Assembly: GCA_013180625.2 (NCBI GenBank)
Contig: SNVD02002577.1
Coordinates: 62,001 to 126,000, forward strand
Reading direction: 5' to 3'
Length of the DNA stretch: 64,000 nt
DNA from: Boswellia sacra
Taxonomy: Eukaryota; Streptophyta; Magnoliopsida; Sapindales; Burseraceae
A program made the translations under genes and the position numbers. Below are positions 26,333 to 37,260 of the stretch, piece by piece (the first letter of the stretch is position 1; each line of letters starts with the position of its first letter). The notes under the pieces were generated by a model. The model saw only the letters and a program-made list of their open reading frames with translations, did no database searches and was not told where the DNA came from.

Positions 26333-29300
26333 TATTATATATATTTTATAATGTCCTTTTTCAGGTAATTTGTAATGCTTGTAATATTTACAATTATATA
26401 CATTATAATACAAATAATTACACTAAAGTATACAAATATAATATAATATCAAAGTGCACATTTAAATTAAAATAAATATCATTACAACACTAAAAGTTTG
26501 AGTATTTTTTCAATACAATAGTAGTCTAAATGGCTTAAAATAAAGAAATAGCAAGAACGACATTGGAAGTACCACAAATGAAACAACATTAGAAATGAAA
26601 ATGTCTTTGCAACTCTTTAATATTTTCATCTTCTTAAAGCGGTCTTTCTAACTTATTTCCAATCTTGTCTCCTATTTTTCTCTGCTTTTTTGCATTTCTA
26701 CTTATCTGTCTTTCTGCTTTGCTGTTTGCTGTTTGCATTTCAGTTTTCTATCCAAGCCTTCTCCAACAGAAATGAACTAGCAACGATCAATTTGCAATGG
26801 AATGCCTTAGAAGACTATTATCTTTAGCCATTAACTCCTCAAAAAGCCAACTTTACCTCTAAAAGTTCAAAGCTCTTCTTCCCAAAACTCTGCCTACCTA
26901 TCACACAGCCTTTACATCTTAGGCATTAACTTATAAAATCTTTACTATAACACAATCAAGAGCAAATACATGACAGCCTATATCCAAATTTACCAACAAC
27001 TGAAAAGTGCAACCGTTACATCAAACATTAACCTATAAAATCCCAAAACAACAAAAAAAATATAAGCTCAAAATAACATATCAATAGATGTCAGAACAGC
27101 AAGAAATTCAGCATTGAAAATAATCTCTGCAAATTTTAGCGTCTTCTAGTTTTTAGTGTCTTCTAGCTTTTCTTTAGAACCATTTATATAGTGCTTAAGA
27201 AAAACAAATAAAATTTATTATTAAATATTAAAAGCATAAAGAGAAGCTTTAAAGGCTTGTCCCCCACTACACTAATTTTTTGTTTCTTTATTTATTATTA
27301 TCTTATAATTATCGTATGATTAAATTGTTTATCCAACAATGTCACTCTTCAATTTTCAACTCAAAAACCATAACATAACCATTTTCACAAATACTTGAAA
27401 CAAAAACACAAAGTAATGCTTATACAAATATAGCAACCACAATAGTATAAGCAATTGTCAGGAGCTAGTAAAGCCCAAGTACAGTGGGGAAAGCAAATTG
27501 GTGAAAATGAAAATGAAAGCAGTCACTTGGTGAAAAAGAGAGTTAACTCTATATACTAACATACTATAAATTTTCGAAGTTTAATATGTTATTCTTCATG
27601 CTAACTAAATTAACAAAAATGATAAATGATCAAGGCCATGAATTGCCAAGAACAAAACAAAAAGCAACACAACACAAAATGTAAAATAAACCATGAGAGC
27701 AGCTTAGTGGTCTACAATGTTTTCAACAGTTTTTGTACCAAAACAACCTAGCTACTGCTATGGCAAGAAACTTGGATAGAACAGTAGTTAGTTTGTTGTC
27801 GTAGGCTATTCCATGTAGTTTTTGCACTCAAATAGAAACTTGGTTTTTGTTCCAAGCAAGTTTCAACATTAAAACAAAAAACTAGCTAGTTATTGTTCTA
27901 AGTAGAGACTACTCAGAATAGCCTAAAATATCAGATAGTTTATGGGTAATTCAAAAAGCATACAATAAAACAAAATAGATTTACATATTAGAAGTGGAGC
28001 TATCCATAAAGAAGTAGATAATCAAACTCTATTATTGTAAAGCAGGTAGAGCATTCCACAGCTGTAGCATCTCAAAAGTGAAAAAAAAAAAAGAAGCACT
28101 AACCTTAAAAACGCTAACCATATTCCCATTCCATTCTCTCTAAAAGCATTCCCTTTGACAACCCTTCCATTTTCCTTTTGAGAATTTCAACCTACAAATA
28201 TTGAGAAATTGACTTAATGGTGATATGATGCAAGCATATGAAGCTCCATTAGTTGCTGAATCCAGAGTAAAGAAAAGACCAATAATGATACTTTTTAATC
28301 TCTGTCCATTGCAATTGCAAACAATAAAAGTCCTGTCCATATGAGCCTAAAACATTTACCTGTTTTTACTAAGCAATAGTATAAGTCATTCTAATAGAAA
28401 TATAAATGGCTCTGTGTTCCAACCGAGAACAAGTAGAGAAATAAAAACAATAGCAAGATGTTGCAAATGAAAGCAGGTCTCAATTTTTTATTATTTTTTA
28501 GTGTATCAACCTTAGCCTTGATAAAGTAGAGATATCAAAATGATCTTAGTCTAAAAGTAAAATTTTGGCTAACTAAAACATTTTCTCTATCCAGACCTTA
28601 GGACATCCTTAAATAAAATTTCGTTTTGGGTCTCATTCTCTACTTTCTCTACTAAACCCAGTCTTAATCATTTGGCTTCCTTGAAGTTCTGGATTCTCAA
28701 GCAGTATAACATAAAAATCAAACTTCTAATATCCATTGTCTAGATCAATTTCTTTAGTATAGAAGAGAAAATGCGAATCTAAAATCAGTTTATACAAATA
28801 CCAGTGTATCAAATGAAGGAATATAGCAATTGAATCATTTAGTAGGATAAAATGCTGATATTCATCCTTACATGGTAGTTCTTGTCCAAAACAAACCTCT
28901 CATCAGCCTTGCAAATATGCTCTTTTGCTTAGAACGAAATGAGCTCGAAAATTTCAAATAGCATCTATAATAGAAATCACAAATAAAGAAAGACAAAAAC
29001 AGAACGAAAGTTTACCTCTGTTTGAACTTTGAAAAGAGATCAATTTTTTATTCTTTTTCTTTTCTTTAATTTCTTATGTTCCCTTCTTCAATAAACAAGA
29101 AAACCTAGGAAGCAGATGCAAAGCATCCAGTAGCCATAGCAATACTTGTTTGAGCTTTAAGTTTTCTCTACCAACAACCGGTAGTTGTATAACCCACACC
29201 TCTAGCAGCAGCAGTTAGCCAGCAAAAGATACCTAGGCAGCCTATAGCCGCAACAGTACATATTTGAGCTTCAAGTCTTCATTACTAGCAGTTGACAAGC

Positions 29301-30276
29301 ATAGTAATAGATCTCCAAGTAGCCACACAGCAGCCAGCCAACACGAAAAAGGAATATTAGGGATTCAGCCACCCCCAGATTCAACCACACATGGAGGAGA
29401 TCTGGACCTCATCTCCCTTTCACTCTGAATCATATCTGAATCACATCTCCCTCTCACTTTGAGTTAGATTTGGAGCTCAAGGAATTCACCCCATAGAGGT
29501 GAAACATAAGGACTAAGCAACGATAAGAAGAGAGGGACAAAAGATTGGCGTGGGTGAAATTCTTCATTAATTAAAATTTTGGACCACCAAAATGGCGTCA
29601 TTTGAACTTTTTTTTAAAATATATTGACTAATTTAATTTCTCTATTAGTTATAATTTGCATATTTAGATTATAAGTTTTAATATATCTATATTTAAAAAA
29701 ATTACATTATTTAATTTTTTATTTATTATAATTTCTTAGCTACATATTTTGAATCTAAGATATCTATTTTTAATATAAAATTATATTGTTCAAATAAAAG
29801 ATTTATCTTACTATTTTAATTTCTAAATATTTATTTAAATAAATGAATGAAGTTTCTACACTTTTACATAAATTTCAAAATTAAAATAATTTCATCTATT
29901 TCTTAAATTTTTTAATGTTCAAATATTTTAATTTTAATAAACTAAAAAATAAATAAACATAAATTTATAAATCAAATTAAACAATTAACAGTAATTTAAA
30001 AAGTTAAATTATTGTATTTTGATAATTAATTACTTTTTAATGAGACTTTAATTCAAGTAATTGTGGACAAAAATGAGACTATATACTTGAAAACATTCTT
30101 CTTTAAATTTTAAAGATAAATAATTAAATTATTAAAAAATAGGTAAATTTACTTTGAATTTTAAATGTTATGAAAAATTACACTAATTTCATATTTTGAT
30201 TTTAAATAAAATAAAGAAATTAAAAATAGAAGAATGTATTGAGTTTTTAGCTACAGTATTTTATTTATTAAATGCA

Positions 30277-30410
30277 ATACTTTTCACAACGTGCATCAAG
30301 CGCACGTTGCGGAAAACTACATTTCGCAACGTGCATCAAGTGCACGTTGCGAAAAACTAAATTTCGCAACGTGCATCTAGCGCATGTTGCGAAAACTCTG
30401 TTGCCATAGG
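30277..30410. repeat. right subterminal palindromes of the nested CACTA
   Basis: Three copies of CAACGTGCATC-AAGCGCACGTTGCG-like palindromes at about 30,288, 30,325 and 30,365, each followed by GAAAAC. They belong to the same motif family as the left array but have a slightly longer centre. Confidence 0.8.
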
Positions 30411-33173
30411 CCCTTTTTCTACTAGTGTTGTCCACATATCACTAGTAATTGCAATTTTACTTGAATAAGATTCAAGCAACCTCACTATCTTTTCTTTTTC
30501 AGTCTCATACAACTTAAAGATTGTATTCTTCAAAGTATTTCTACTCATGGGAGGAAATAAAGGTTGGGCATAAAACATAAGCTCCCGAAATGCCTCATAC
30601 TCAACAAATGATAAAGGAAGTTCATGCATTACAACTAGCTTTGCAACCTTCTCCTTACATTTGTCTTTGTTGAACGTTTAGACATTTACAACTTCATGAA
30701 GATCAGTAGAATCTTGCTTCTTAGTAAAACTCAACTATTGTTGGCTGCTTAATATTTGTTTTCGATGTTTGCAAGTGTTAAGATGATTTGCCAAATGTTT
30801 TGTTCCATTCATATGATAGCCAACTAATGCATACTTGCAATATTTACACATAGCCTTCTGCTTTCCTTCTTTTGTCTCTCTATCATAGTGCTCCCAAACC
30901 CACGATCGATGTTGTGGTGGTTTTTTTATTATCTCTTTAGAACTAGAACTACGTCCAGCTCCATGTCTACATCCTCCACGCCCACCTATGTTTCTATATG
31001 ATCCATCTTCAACTTCAATCTCAACAAAATTTCATCATTACTAGCTTGCTATATCATTATTATCATCATCCATTGAAATATCATTAAATGATGAGGGTGC
31101 TTATTGTGTTTCCGAAGTAGACATTTGAAGATCAACTTGTGAGTAAAACTTATTAGCAATTAAAAAAGGCATGATAAATTTTTAAAGTGTATAAGTAATA
31201 TAACATCAAATTTCTAAATTAAATGGTTGTATTTAATTAATATAAATTATTGAAATAAGAAAATATACAAGTATTTAATTCGAAAGTTAAATTAAATTTT
31301 AATTTGTAAGTTAATTATTGTCATGCATGTCAAAGACTCATAAGTGACATGTAGAAAGGCCAACGTTGCGTGAAATTTCCTATCGGTATTTATTTGACAA
31401 GTACATCAATTTTAGTGTGGAAATGATGAATACTTCAAATGGCTTTAATCTTATAAACAAAAGTGTATATGATGCATGGGGCAAAGACAAATTATACAAC
31501 CCCTAACTAAAAGAAAGGAATTAGTCGGAAATTGATGATAATGTAAATTAATTAATATATAAAATATGTGCTTTAGTTGTTGTAATTATGTAAGATCTAT
31601 TTAATCTCTATCTAAACTATACAACTTGTAATTAAAGACATATTGCCTAATAATTAACAAGGTTAGTATATAATTTTAAAAGAATTGAAGTAATGTTCAA
31701 AAATGGCCCTTTATGACTAAACACGTCTTCTAGAATGAGTAATGATACATGCTGGTCTTCTAATAGCATGGACAATTGTAATAATTTATGTATAAGCTGG
31801 ACTGTTACTAACATATATAAATAATATATTTATATAGCATATACTAATAATTCTGTATTAATTTCATAATTAATTGATAGCTTTTAATTATAATTCATAG
31901 TTAATAATTCTGTATTAATAAGTTTCGAATATTAATTTTTTGAACACTCAAAAGTTCGAATTAAAAAATATAATAGATAATAAATTATTTGATAACTAAA
32001 ATAGTAACCAACCCCACAACTTTCTAAACCGCTATTAGAAATTTTATTGAAATATATAGTTAAATTATTTGAATTATAAATTTTATCATACTAATTTAAA
32101 ACTGTCAACAGAGATTAAAAAAAAAAGAGCACATCTATTATAGAGTAATTAATATAGTAAAATTAAAGTGGGTTCTTTTTAATAGCAAAGAAAATTGAAA
32201 ATTAAACAATATTAATTTAGCTTGAAAGAAACAAAATGAAACTTATCACGAAGAAGCTAGGTGGGTCCCTGGCCCAGTACCTTCTCTAAGTTAAAAATTG
32301 ACCACTGACATCTATCTCTCTAGTTTCGCCATTAACCTACTCATTTACTAAAATAATTTCTATATTCACCCATAAATTCTAAACAAGTTCCAGCTTTCAA
32401 TCAAGGCAAAGCTTCTTAGCATCAATAAGTACAAGAAATGGCAATAACCACAACAGATATAGCCAATTAATACTAATCTCATAACAAGCAAAATATAAGC
32501 TAAGAATTAATTAATTAAAGTAACAACGTACCTTTGTCTGATTTAATGAAGGCAATTCTTGGTTGACGAAGAAGGAGAAGATGATTATGACTCCCTGCCT
32601 TCTTAAAACTCAAGACTCACGGGCTGCCTTCTTAACAAATTAAATGAGCAACAAAACTTATGGAGGTAACGAGTAACGACTACCAAGCTGTCAACAATTA
32701 CGAATGGAAGAATGAGAGTCGTGAGCAAGCGTTGATGAGTCAATATTCACTTACGAATAGAATTGAGCAACGGGCAACGGCAAGGAGAAGGCTGCAATCC
32801 GTAAATGCAGTGGTGCTAGAAATTAGGGATTTATAAAAATATAAATGACAAATGAGGTATACAAATTTTTAATTGGTGGGCTGAACTGAGCCTAAGTTTG
32901 GGTTGTGTTGTTGGGCTTTTATGAATTGTTTTAGTAAAATAATTTATGAGTTTAAGAGATTATATTTAAGAATTCAAATTTGATGGTTAAATTGATATAG
33001 TTTTATAATTTATTTACATATCCCAGGTTCAATTCCGGGTCCCCGACCCCGGTCGGGCAGAAAATTACACCTCGTCCCCGGCTAATTATATCGATTTTTC
33101 AGGCAATTCTCCAACCCCAAATGGTCGGATTTTTCGGGTTTCCAGCTTCGGCCGGGTTGTTTTACCATTCCCA

Positions 33174-33262
33174 AGCACACCGCCAGGAACAACTAGCCTT
33201 AGGCCACCAGTAGATGGCCCGAATCCAAAAAGTCTTCCTAAAGCAGCCAGCAAATCACCATG
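33174..33262 (-). other. exon-like open fragment abutting the hAT element, unrecognised
   Basis: After an acceptor-like TTGTAG, the minus strand reads DHGDLLAALGRLFGFGPSTG then GLRLVVPGGVLG without a stop, up to the hAT end. The composition looks coding (Gly/Leu-rich), unlike the surroundings. If the hAT is removed the frame would continue into the end of array unit 6. I do not recognise it; it may be a pseudo-exon or chance. Confidence 0.3.
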
Positions 33263-33419
33263 ATCCTACAATTCACAAAATGACTCGCACACAATAATCA
33301 ATTGAAAAAAAAAATACCTTGGTAATTGTCTAATTAATTATACACAAATGACAAATGTGATGTGGATAACATTAATAACTACCAGAACTCACATGATGAC
33401 ATGAAATTGGTAATGAAAT

Positions 33420-34106
33420 TCAAGTCTGAAGAGGCCTTAAGAGTGGGTACTCCTGATGAAATTTCTCAACTGACATTATGCCATTTTCTTCTTGAGGAGT
33501 CCACAATACATTTATTGCCTGCACCAATACATACGTACAACAACAGATCAGTAATAAATTAAATGTTACTTATCTTTTTTTTTTAAAAAAAAAAAGTGAT
33601 GCTCATCGAAAATCTAATATTTAGTTAATCCAAAAAGACTGAGATTGATGAGTACTTTTATTTCACTAGAATGAGGAATGGACCAAAGTTTCTTCAAGGC
33701 CTTCTTTAGTTCTCCTCTGGTATTAATGGTAGGTAATTCAACCTTTGGCCTGAGGGTAGGAAATTCTCCTATTGGAATAGCAGCCACCAAGATTGTCACC
33801 TGTAAACAAATATAAATGATAATGATAAAAGAACATAAATATGGAGATCTAATAAGTCTTATACGTAGTTAAAGAAGATATTATTTAGAAGTGATTGGTA
33901 ATCATTAATTTAAATTATTCTTCATTCATTCATACCACGACATATGTTGGTTTGAATTCATGATCATCAGCTTTCAAGCAGCTTTTGCTTTCCTTTTTCA
34001 TGTTGTTTAAATTAACAGGGGTCTCCTCATCAAACTTCTGCCCTTCTTCATCTGAAAGTTCTTTGAAGTATTCTTCTGCTGCTCTTAAACAATATTTCAC
34101 ATCCAC
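33420..34106 (-). pseudogene. DUF1517 family gene, copy B, last three exons only
   Basis: Three exons are in frame and undamaged. Exon 34106-33936 runs from VDVKYCLRAAEEYFKEL through KFDEETPVNLNNMKK to YVV. Exon 33799-33656 runs from VTILVAAIPIGEFP to SSEIK (48 codons). The last exon, 33518-33420, holds NVLWTPQEENG, EYPLLRPLQT and TGA. Splice sites are GT-AG (GTATGA, GTACTC donors). These are the conserved C-terminal blocks of DUF1517 plastid proteins. Upstream exons are gone: compared with copy A about 1.65 kb (8,549 to about 10,200) is deleted, joining this fragment to the PPR 5' flank. It cannot make a full protein from this locus alone. Confidence 0.8.
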
Positions 34107-34329
34107 CTGCAGAATTGTAACTAATTAAACATGCGCTTAGATAGATTACAAAACAAAAACAAAGAAAACCTTGCAGTAAGTATTTAATTAATTAAGCAGA
34201 ATCCGAAGTGAGACCGGGAAATTGTACGAAAAATAAACTAATTTTTAAATATACTTTACTGTAGTTCTACAACTGAAAATTAAATTAGTAAGTACTAGCC
34301 AGAGAAAATTATAGCATTAAACAGAATCC

Positions 34330-34959
34330 AATGGGCTAAATGAAACACTAACTATAAATATATTTTAAATAATAAATATATTATATGTAATTTTTAAATA
34401 TATATATTAAGGCCGTAAGTTGATAGAATGAAAACAAACATTATAAATATATTATGATAATTTAGGTAATGAAATAATAAAAGAATCCCAAAATCCCTAG
34501 AATTGTCTCAGAAATATGTCACTGGCTATGAGCACTCTGCCAGCTGGCTGAGAAATAAGATGAGTATGTGGTGGTAGGTCTCTGAAGCAATAAAAAAAAT
34601 AAGGTCAGTGTGACCAAGTTCAAATCTGTTTAGAAGAAGTTTGAAAAATAACTTTTACTTTTTGTTTGTTTATTTATTTTTAAATTGCGGTAATGTAATT
34701 GGACCATTTGTCAAATAGTTTACAGGCTCAAATAGTTGGACCATTTGCCATTACGTGTTTGCAAGATTGTAGTGGTTATCCCATTAGCTTTGGGACTATA
34801 GGTAGCAAAAATTCAATTCTCCCAATCTCAAATCAAATGCAATAAGATCTACAGTGCTTTTTTTACTTTCTTAGATGGCATGCAACATGTCGAAACGTGG
34901 AGGAACGGAAAATTGAAATATGTGATTGAGTTTTTGGGTTGAGAAATCCGGAGGAGTAC
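34330..34959 (+). promoter_or_regulatory. 5' flank of the intact PPR gene
   Basis: It has no gene. From about 34,412 it is homologous to 10,190-10,713 upstream of PPR copy A. A segment of about 75 bp near 34,850-34,930 has no equivalent in copy A. It is the presumed promoter and leader of the gene at 34,960; no specific element is clear. Confidence 0.4.
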
Positions 34960-37260
34960 ATGTTGTCTACAAAATCAAAATTGAATCTCTCAATAGCTAA
35001 CCAACAACTGCTTTTTATCAGAGGCAGTTCCACATCCACATTCCTCCTAAAATCTGACAACACCAGCCGATGCCATTATGAGTGGAGTCATAACCATCCC
35101 CAACAAAACATCTTTTACACTAATTTATTCACTCAACTCAAGTCACCACCTCATCTTTCAGAAGCCAAAAGATTACATGCCCTTCTTGTTGTCAGAGGTT
35201 TCCTTAGTCCTGGCAGCATCGATGGAGTATTGGGATCACAACTTGTCAATGTCTATGTTAACTTTGGCTCCCTACAAGAGGCACTCGTTGTGTTTGATAT
35301 GCTACCCAACAAGACTAATAATGTTGCTTGGAATTCTATAATTAGGGGTTTCATCGACATGGGGAACTTTTTTAAAGCCATCGAATTTTATTACTTGATG
35401 CTTCAACTAGGGCTGGTCCCTGATAATTATACATACCCACTTGTTTTAAAGGCTTGTTCTGGATTGAATGATCTTGAACAAGGCAGGAGGGTTCGAGATC
35501 GGATGATTTTAGATGAGTTGTATGTTAACATGAAGCGTAACATTTATGTTCAATGTGCTATGATCGACATGTTTGCCAAGTGTGGCAGCTTGGACGAGGC
35601 AAGGAATGTGTTTGAAGAAATGCCTGAAAGAGATTTGGTTTCTTGGAGTGCAATGGTATGTGGAGCTGTGCAAAGTGGGGAGTGGTTTGAGGCATTGTGT
35701 TTGTTTAAAAGGATGAGATTGGAAGGATTACAGCCTGATTCAGTGATTCTGTCAGCTGTTCTTCCTCCTTGTGGTAGATTGGAAGATAAGCAAATGGGAA
35801 TGGTCTTGCAGGGATGTGCTATAAGGGGCGGCTTGGAGAGTGATTTATTTGTTTCAAATGCTCTTATGGATATGTACTGTAAGTGTGGTGATATGTATGA
35901 AGCTCAGAGAATATTTCGTGAGCTGGTGTGTAGAGATGCTGTCACTTGGAGCACCTTGATTGCCGGTTACTCACAGAATTGTCAATATAATGAGTGCTTC
36001 AGAGTTTATCTTGAGATGATCAATGCAGGTATAAGGACAAATGAAAAAGTTGCAGCCAGTGTTCTTCCCGCACTAGCCAAGCTCAAATTGTTAAAACAGG
36101 GGAAGGAGATGCACAACTATATTTTAAAGCAAGTGTCAGAACCTGATGTCGTAGTAGGGAGTGCATTAATAGATATGTATGCCACCTGTGGTTCAACAAG
36201 AGAAGCGGAGTGTGTTTTCAACATCATGTTGGATAGAGGCATCAGTATTTGGAATTCAATGATTGTTGGGTATTCTCTTAATGGAGATTTTGATTTGGCA
36301 TTCAAGGTCTTCCGAAGGATGTGGGACTCTAATCTGGGGCCAAATTCCATAACCCTGATGAGCATTTTTCCAATATGCACCAAGATGGGAAGTGTTAGAC
36401 TCGGAAAAGAAATTCATGGCTATGCAATTAGGGGCAGTCTTGCTACAGTAATTTCTGTTGGAAACTCTACAATAGACATGTACTGCAAATGTGGGTATCT
36501 AGAACTTGGAGTAAAAGTCTTTAATCAGATGGCAGAAAAGAATATTGTTACATATAACACAATGATCTCTGCTCATGGGATCCATGGGTTTGGAAACGAG
36601 GCATTTACATTTTTTGAGCAAATGAAGGAAGCAAGAATTAGGCCCAATAAAGTCACTTTTGTTGCACTTTTATCAGCTTGTAGTCATTCAGGTGTCGTTG
36701 ACAAAGGTTGGCTTTTTTATAATTTGATGATAAATAATTATCACATTTTGCCGAGCATGGAACATTACTCCTGCATGGTGGACCTTCTTGGCAGAGCAGG
36801 GCACCTTCATGATGCATGTAATTTTATCAGGAGGATGCCTGTGGAGCCAGGCATAGATGTTTTAGGAAGCTTACTTGGAGCTTGCAAAGTTCATAACAAG
36901 GTAGAGCTTGCTGAGCTTGTTGGGGAGCTCATTCTCAAGAAAAGTCGTAAAGATTCAGGATTTATTGTTCTCTTGTCAAATATATATGCCTCAACAGATA
37001 GATGGAATGATGCATTAAAGGTTAGAAGAATGATAAAAGAGAAAGGTTTGGTAAAAAAACCTGGAAGTAGCTGGATTCAGATTGGTTCTTGCATTCACAT
37101 GTTCCATGCTAGAGATAGGATGCATCCAGACTTTAACAAGATTCAAGAAATAACGAGTAGCTTATTATTGGAAATGAAGGATGAAGGATATGTGCTGGGT
37201 TCAAGTTCGTTTTATCCTGATCCCATTGGTGATCCTGATGAAGTGATCAGTTTTGATTAG
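34960..37260 (+). CDS. PLS-class pentatricopeptide repeat protein, E/E+ type
   Basis: A single-exon gene of 766 codons. The open frame begins 21 bp earlier, but only at TTG, so ATG 34960 (MLSTKSKLNLS) is the start. PLS-class PPR proteins bind organellar RNA, typically to specify C-to-U editing or processing in plastids or mitochondria. The basic, Ser/Leu-rich first 40 residues fit an organelle transit peptide. PPR motifs run from about residue 90 to 600; signature pieces are NALMDMYCKCGDMYEAQRIF, DLVSWSAMVCG, NSTIDMYCKCGYLELGVKVF and [18 protein letters not shown]. They are followed by E and E+ blocks (LGSLLGACKVHNKVELAE, VKKPGSSWIQIG, FHARDRMHPD). There is no DYW domain, so an editing role would need a DYW partner in trans. 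It is the only intact one of three copies in the window. Confidence 0.93.
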   Translation: MLSTKSKLNLSIANQQLLFIRGSSTSTFLLKSDNTSRCHYEWSHNHPQQNIFYTNLFTQLKSPPHLSEAKRLHALLVVRGFLSPGSIDGVLGSQLVNVYVNFGSLQEALVVFDMLPNKTNNVAWNSIIRGFIDMGNFFKAIEFYYLMLQLGLVPDNYTYPLVLKACSGLNDLEQGRRVRDRMILDELYVNMKRNIYVQCAMIDMFAKCGSLDEARNVFEEMPERDLVSWSAMVCGAVQSGEWFEALCLFKRMRLEGLQPDSVILSAVLPPCGRLEDKQMGMVLQGCAIRGGLESDLFVSNALMDMYCKCGDMYEAQRIFRELVCRDAVTWSTLIAGYSQNCQYNECFRVYLEMINAGIRTNEKVAASVLPALAKLKLLKQGKEMHNYILKQVSEPDVVVGSALIDMYATCGSTREAECVFNIMLDRGISIWNSMIVGYSLNGDFDLAFKVFRRMWDSNLGPNSITLMSIFPICTKMGSVRLGKEIHGYAIRGSLATVISVGNSTIDMYCKCGYLELGVKVFNQMAEKNIVTYNTMISAHGIHGFGNEAFTFFEQMKEARIRPNKVTFVALLSACSHSGVVDKGWLFYNLMINNYHILPSMEHYSCMVDLLGRAGHLHDACNFIRRMPVEPGIDVLGSLLGACKVHNKVELAELVGELILKKSRKDSGFIVLLSNIYASTDRWNDALKVRRMIKEKGLVKKPGSSWIQIGSCIHMFHARDRMHPDFNKIQEITSSLLLEMKDEGYVLGSSSFYPDPIGDPDEVISFD

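Larger units (their letters stand above)
26076..30427. mobile_element. non-autonomous CACTA element nested in the hAT transposase gene
   Basis: It is 4,352 bp long. The ends are CACTAGTAGAAAAAG and its inverse CTTTTTCTACTAGTG, flanked by the 3-bp target duplication TTG (26,073-26,075 and 30,428-30,430). Removing it with one TTG rejoins the transposase frame exactly at DMWTT/TNQKKGY. The inner 3.9 kb (26,340-30,240) has no recognisable gene: only short AT-rich frames, one of 66 codons at 28,140-28,340 (minus) that I do not recognise. The TIR differs from that of the Pack-CACTA at 3,912, so it is another family. Confidence 0.92.
24412..31124 (-). pseudogene. hAT transposase (zf-BED, RICESLEEPER-like), inactivated
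   Basis: In minus order: start MSTSETQ at 31124; a BED zinc finger at about 30,915-30,765 (WVWEHYDRETK, CKYCKYALVGYHM, H-x4-H as HLANHLNTCKH); the catalytic-core start with AITSDMWTT, interrupted by the CACTA element; its continuation NQKKGYMVITAHFIDHNW; CPHTAG and ITLDNCSTND; the DUF4413-like region; and the hAT dimerisation block (WWK-like, AKYILAFSISTVPSKSTFS, LSPHHNRLHP). It ends at TAA 24,414-24,412. Lesions: stops after SETQ and SSQQ, in VNV-TFN, in VAF-STPKR, in KTR-NLTY and in VLS-WKTN, plus a frameshift in the dimerisation block. Several are TGG to TAG/TGA or CAA/CAG to TAA/TAG. It cannot make active transposase. Confidence 0.88.
23135..33173 (-). mobile_element. large hAT element (about 10 kb) with nested CACTA insertion
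   Basis: The ends are inverted: TAGGGATGGTAAAATCCGG at the left, and TTTTACCATTCCCA at the right (GGGAATGGTAAAA inverted). GC-rich blocks (CCCCGGCCGGG-like) lie just inside both ends. It contains a zf-BED plus hAT transposase gene on the minus strand. The hexamer CCCAAG lies beside both ends, probably the remnant of an 8-bp target duplication, but no perfect one is seen. About 4.35 kb of its length is the nested CACTA element; without it the element would be near 5.7 kb. At 23,135-24,411 no gene is seen. Confidence 0.8.
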
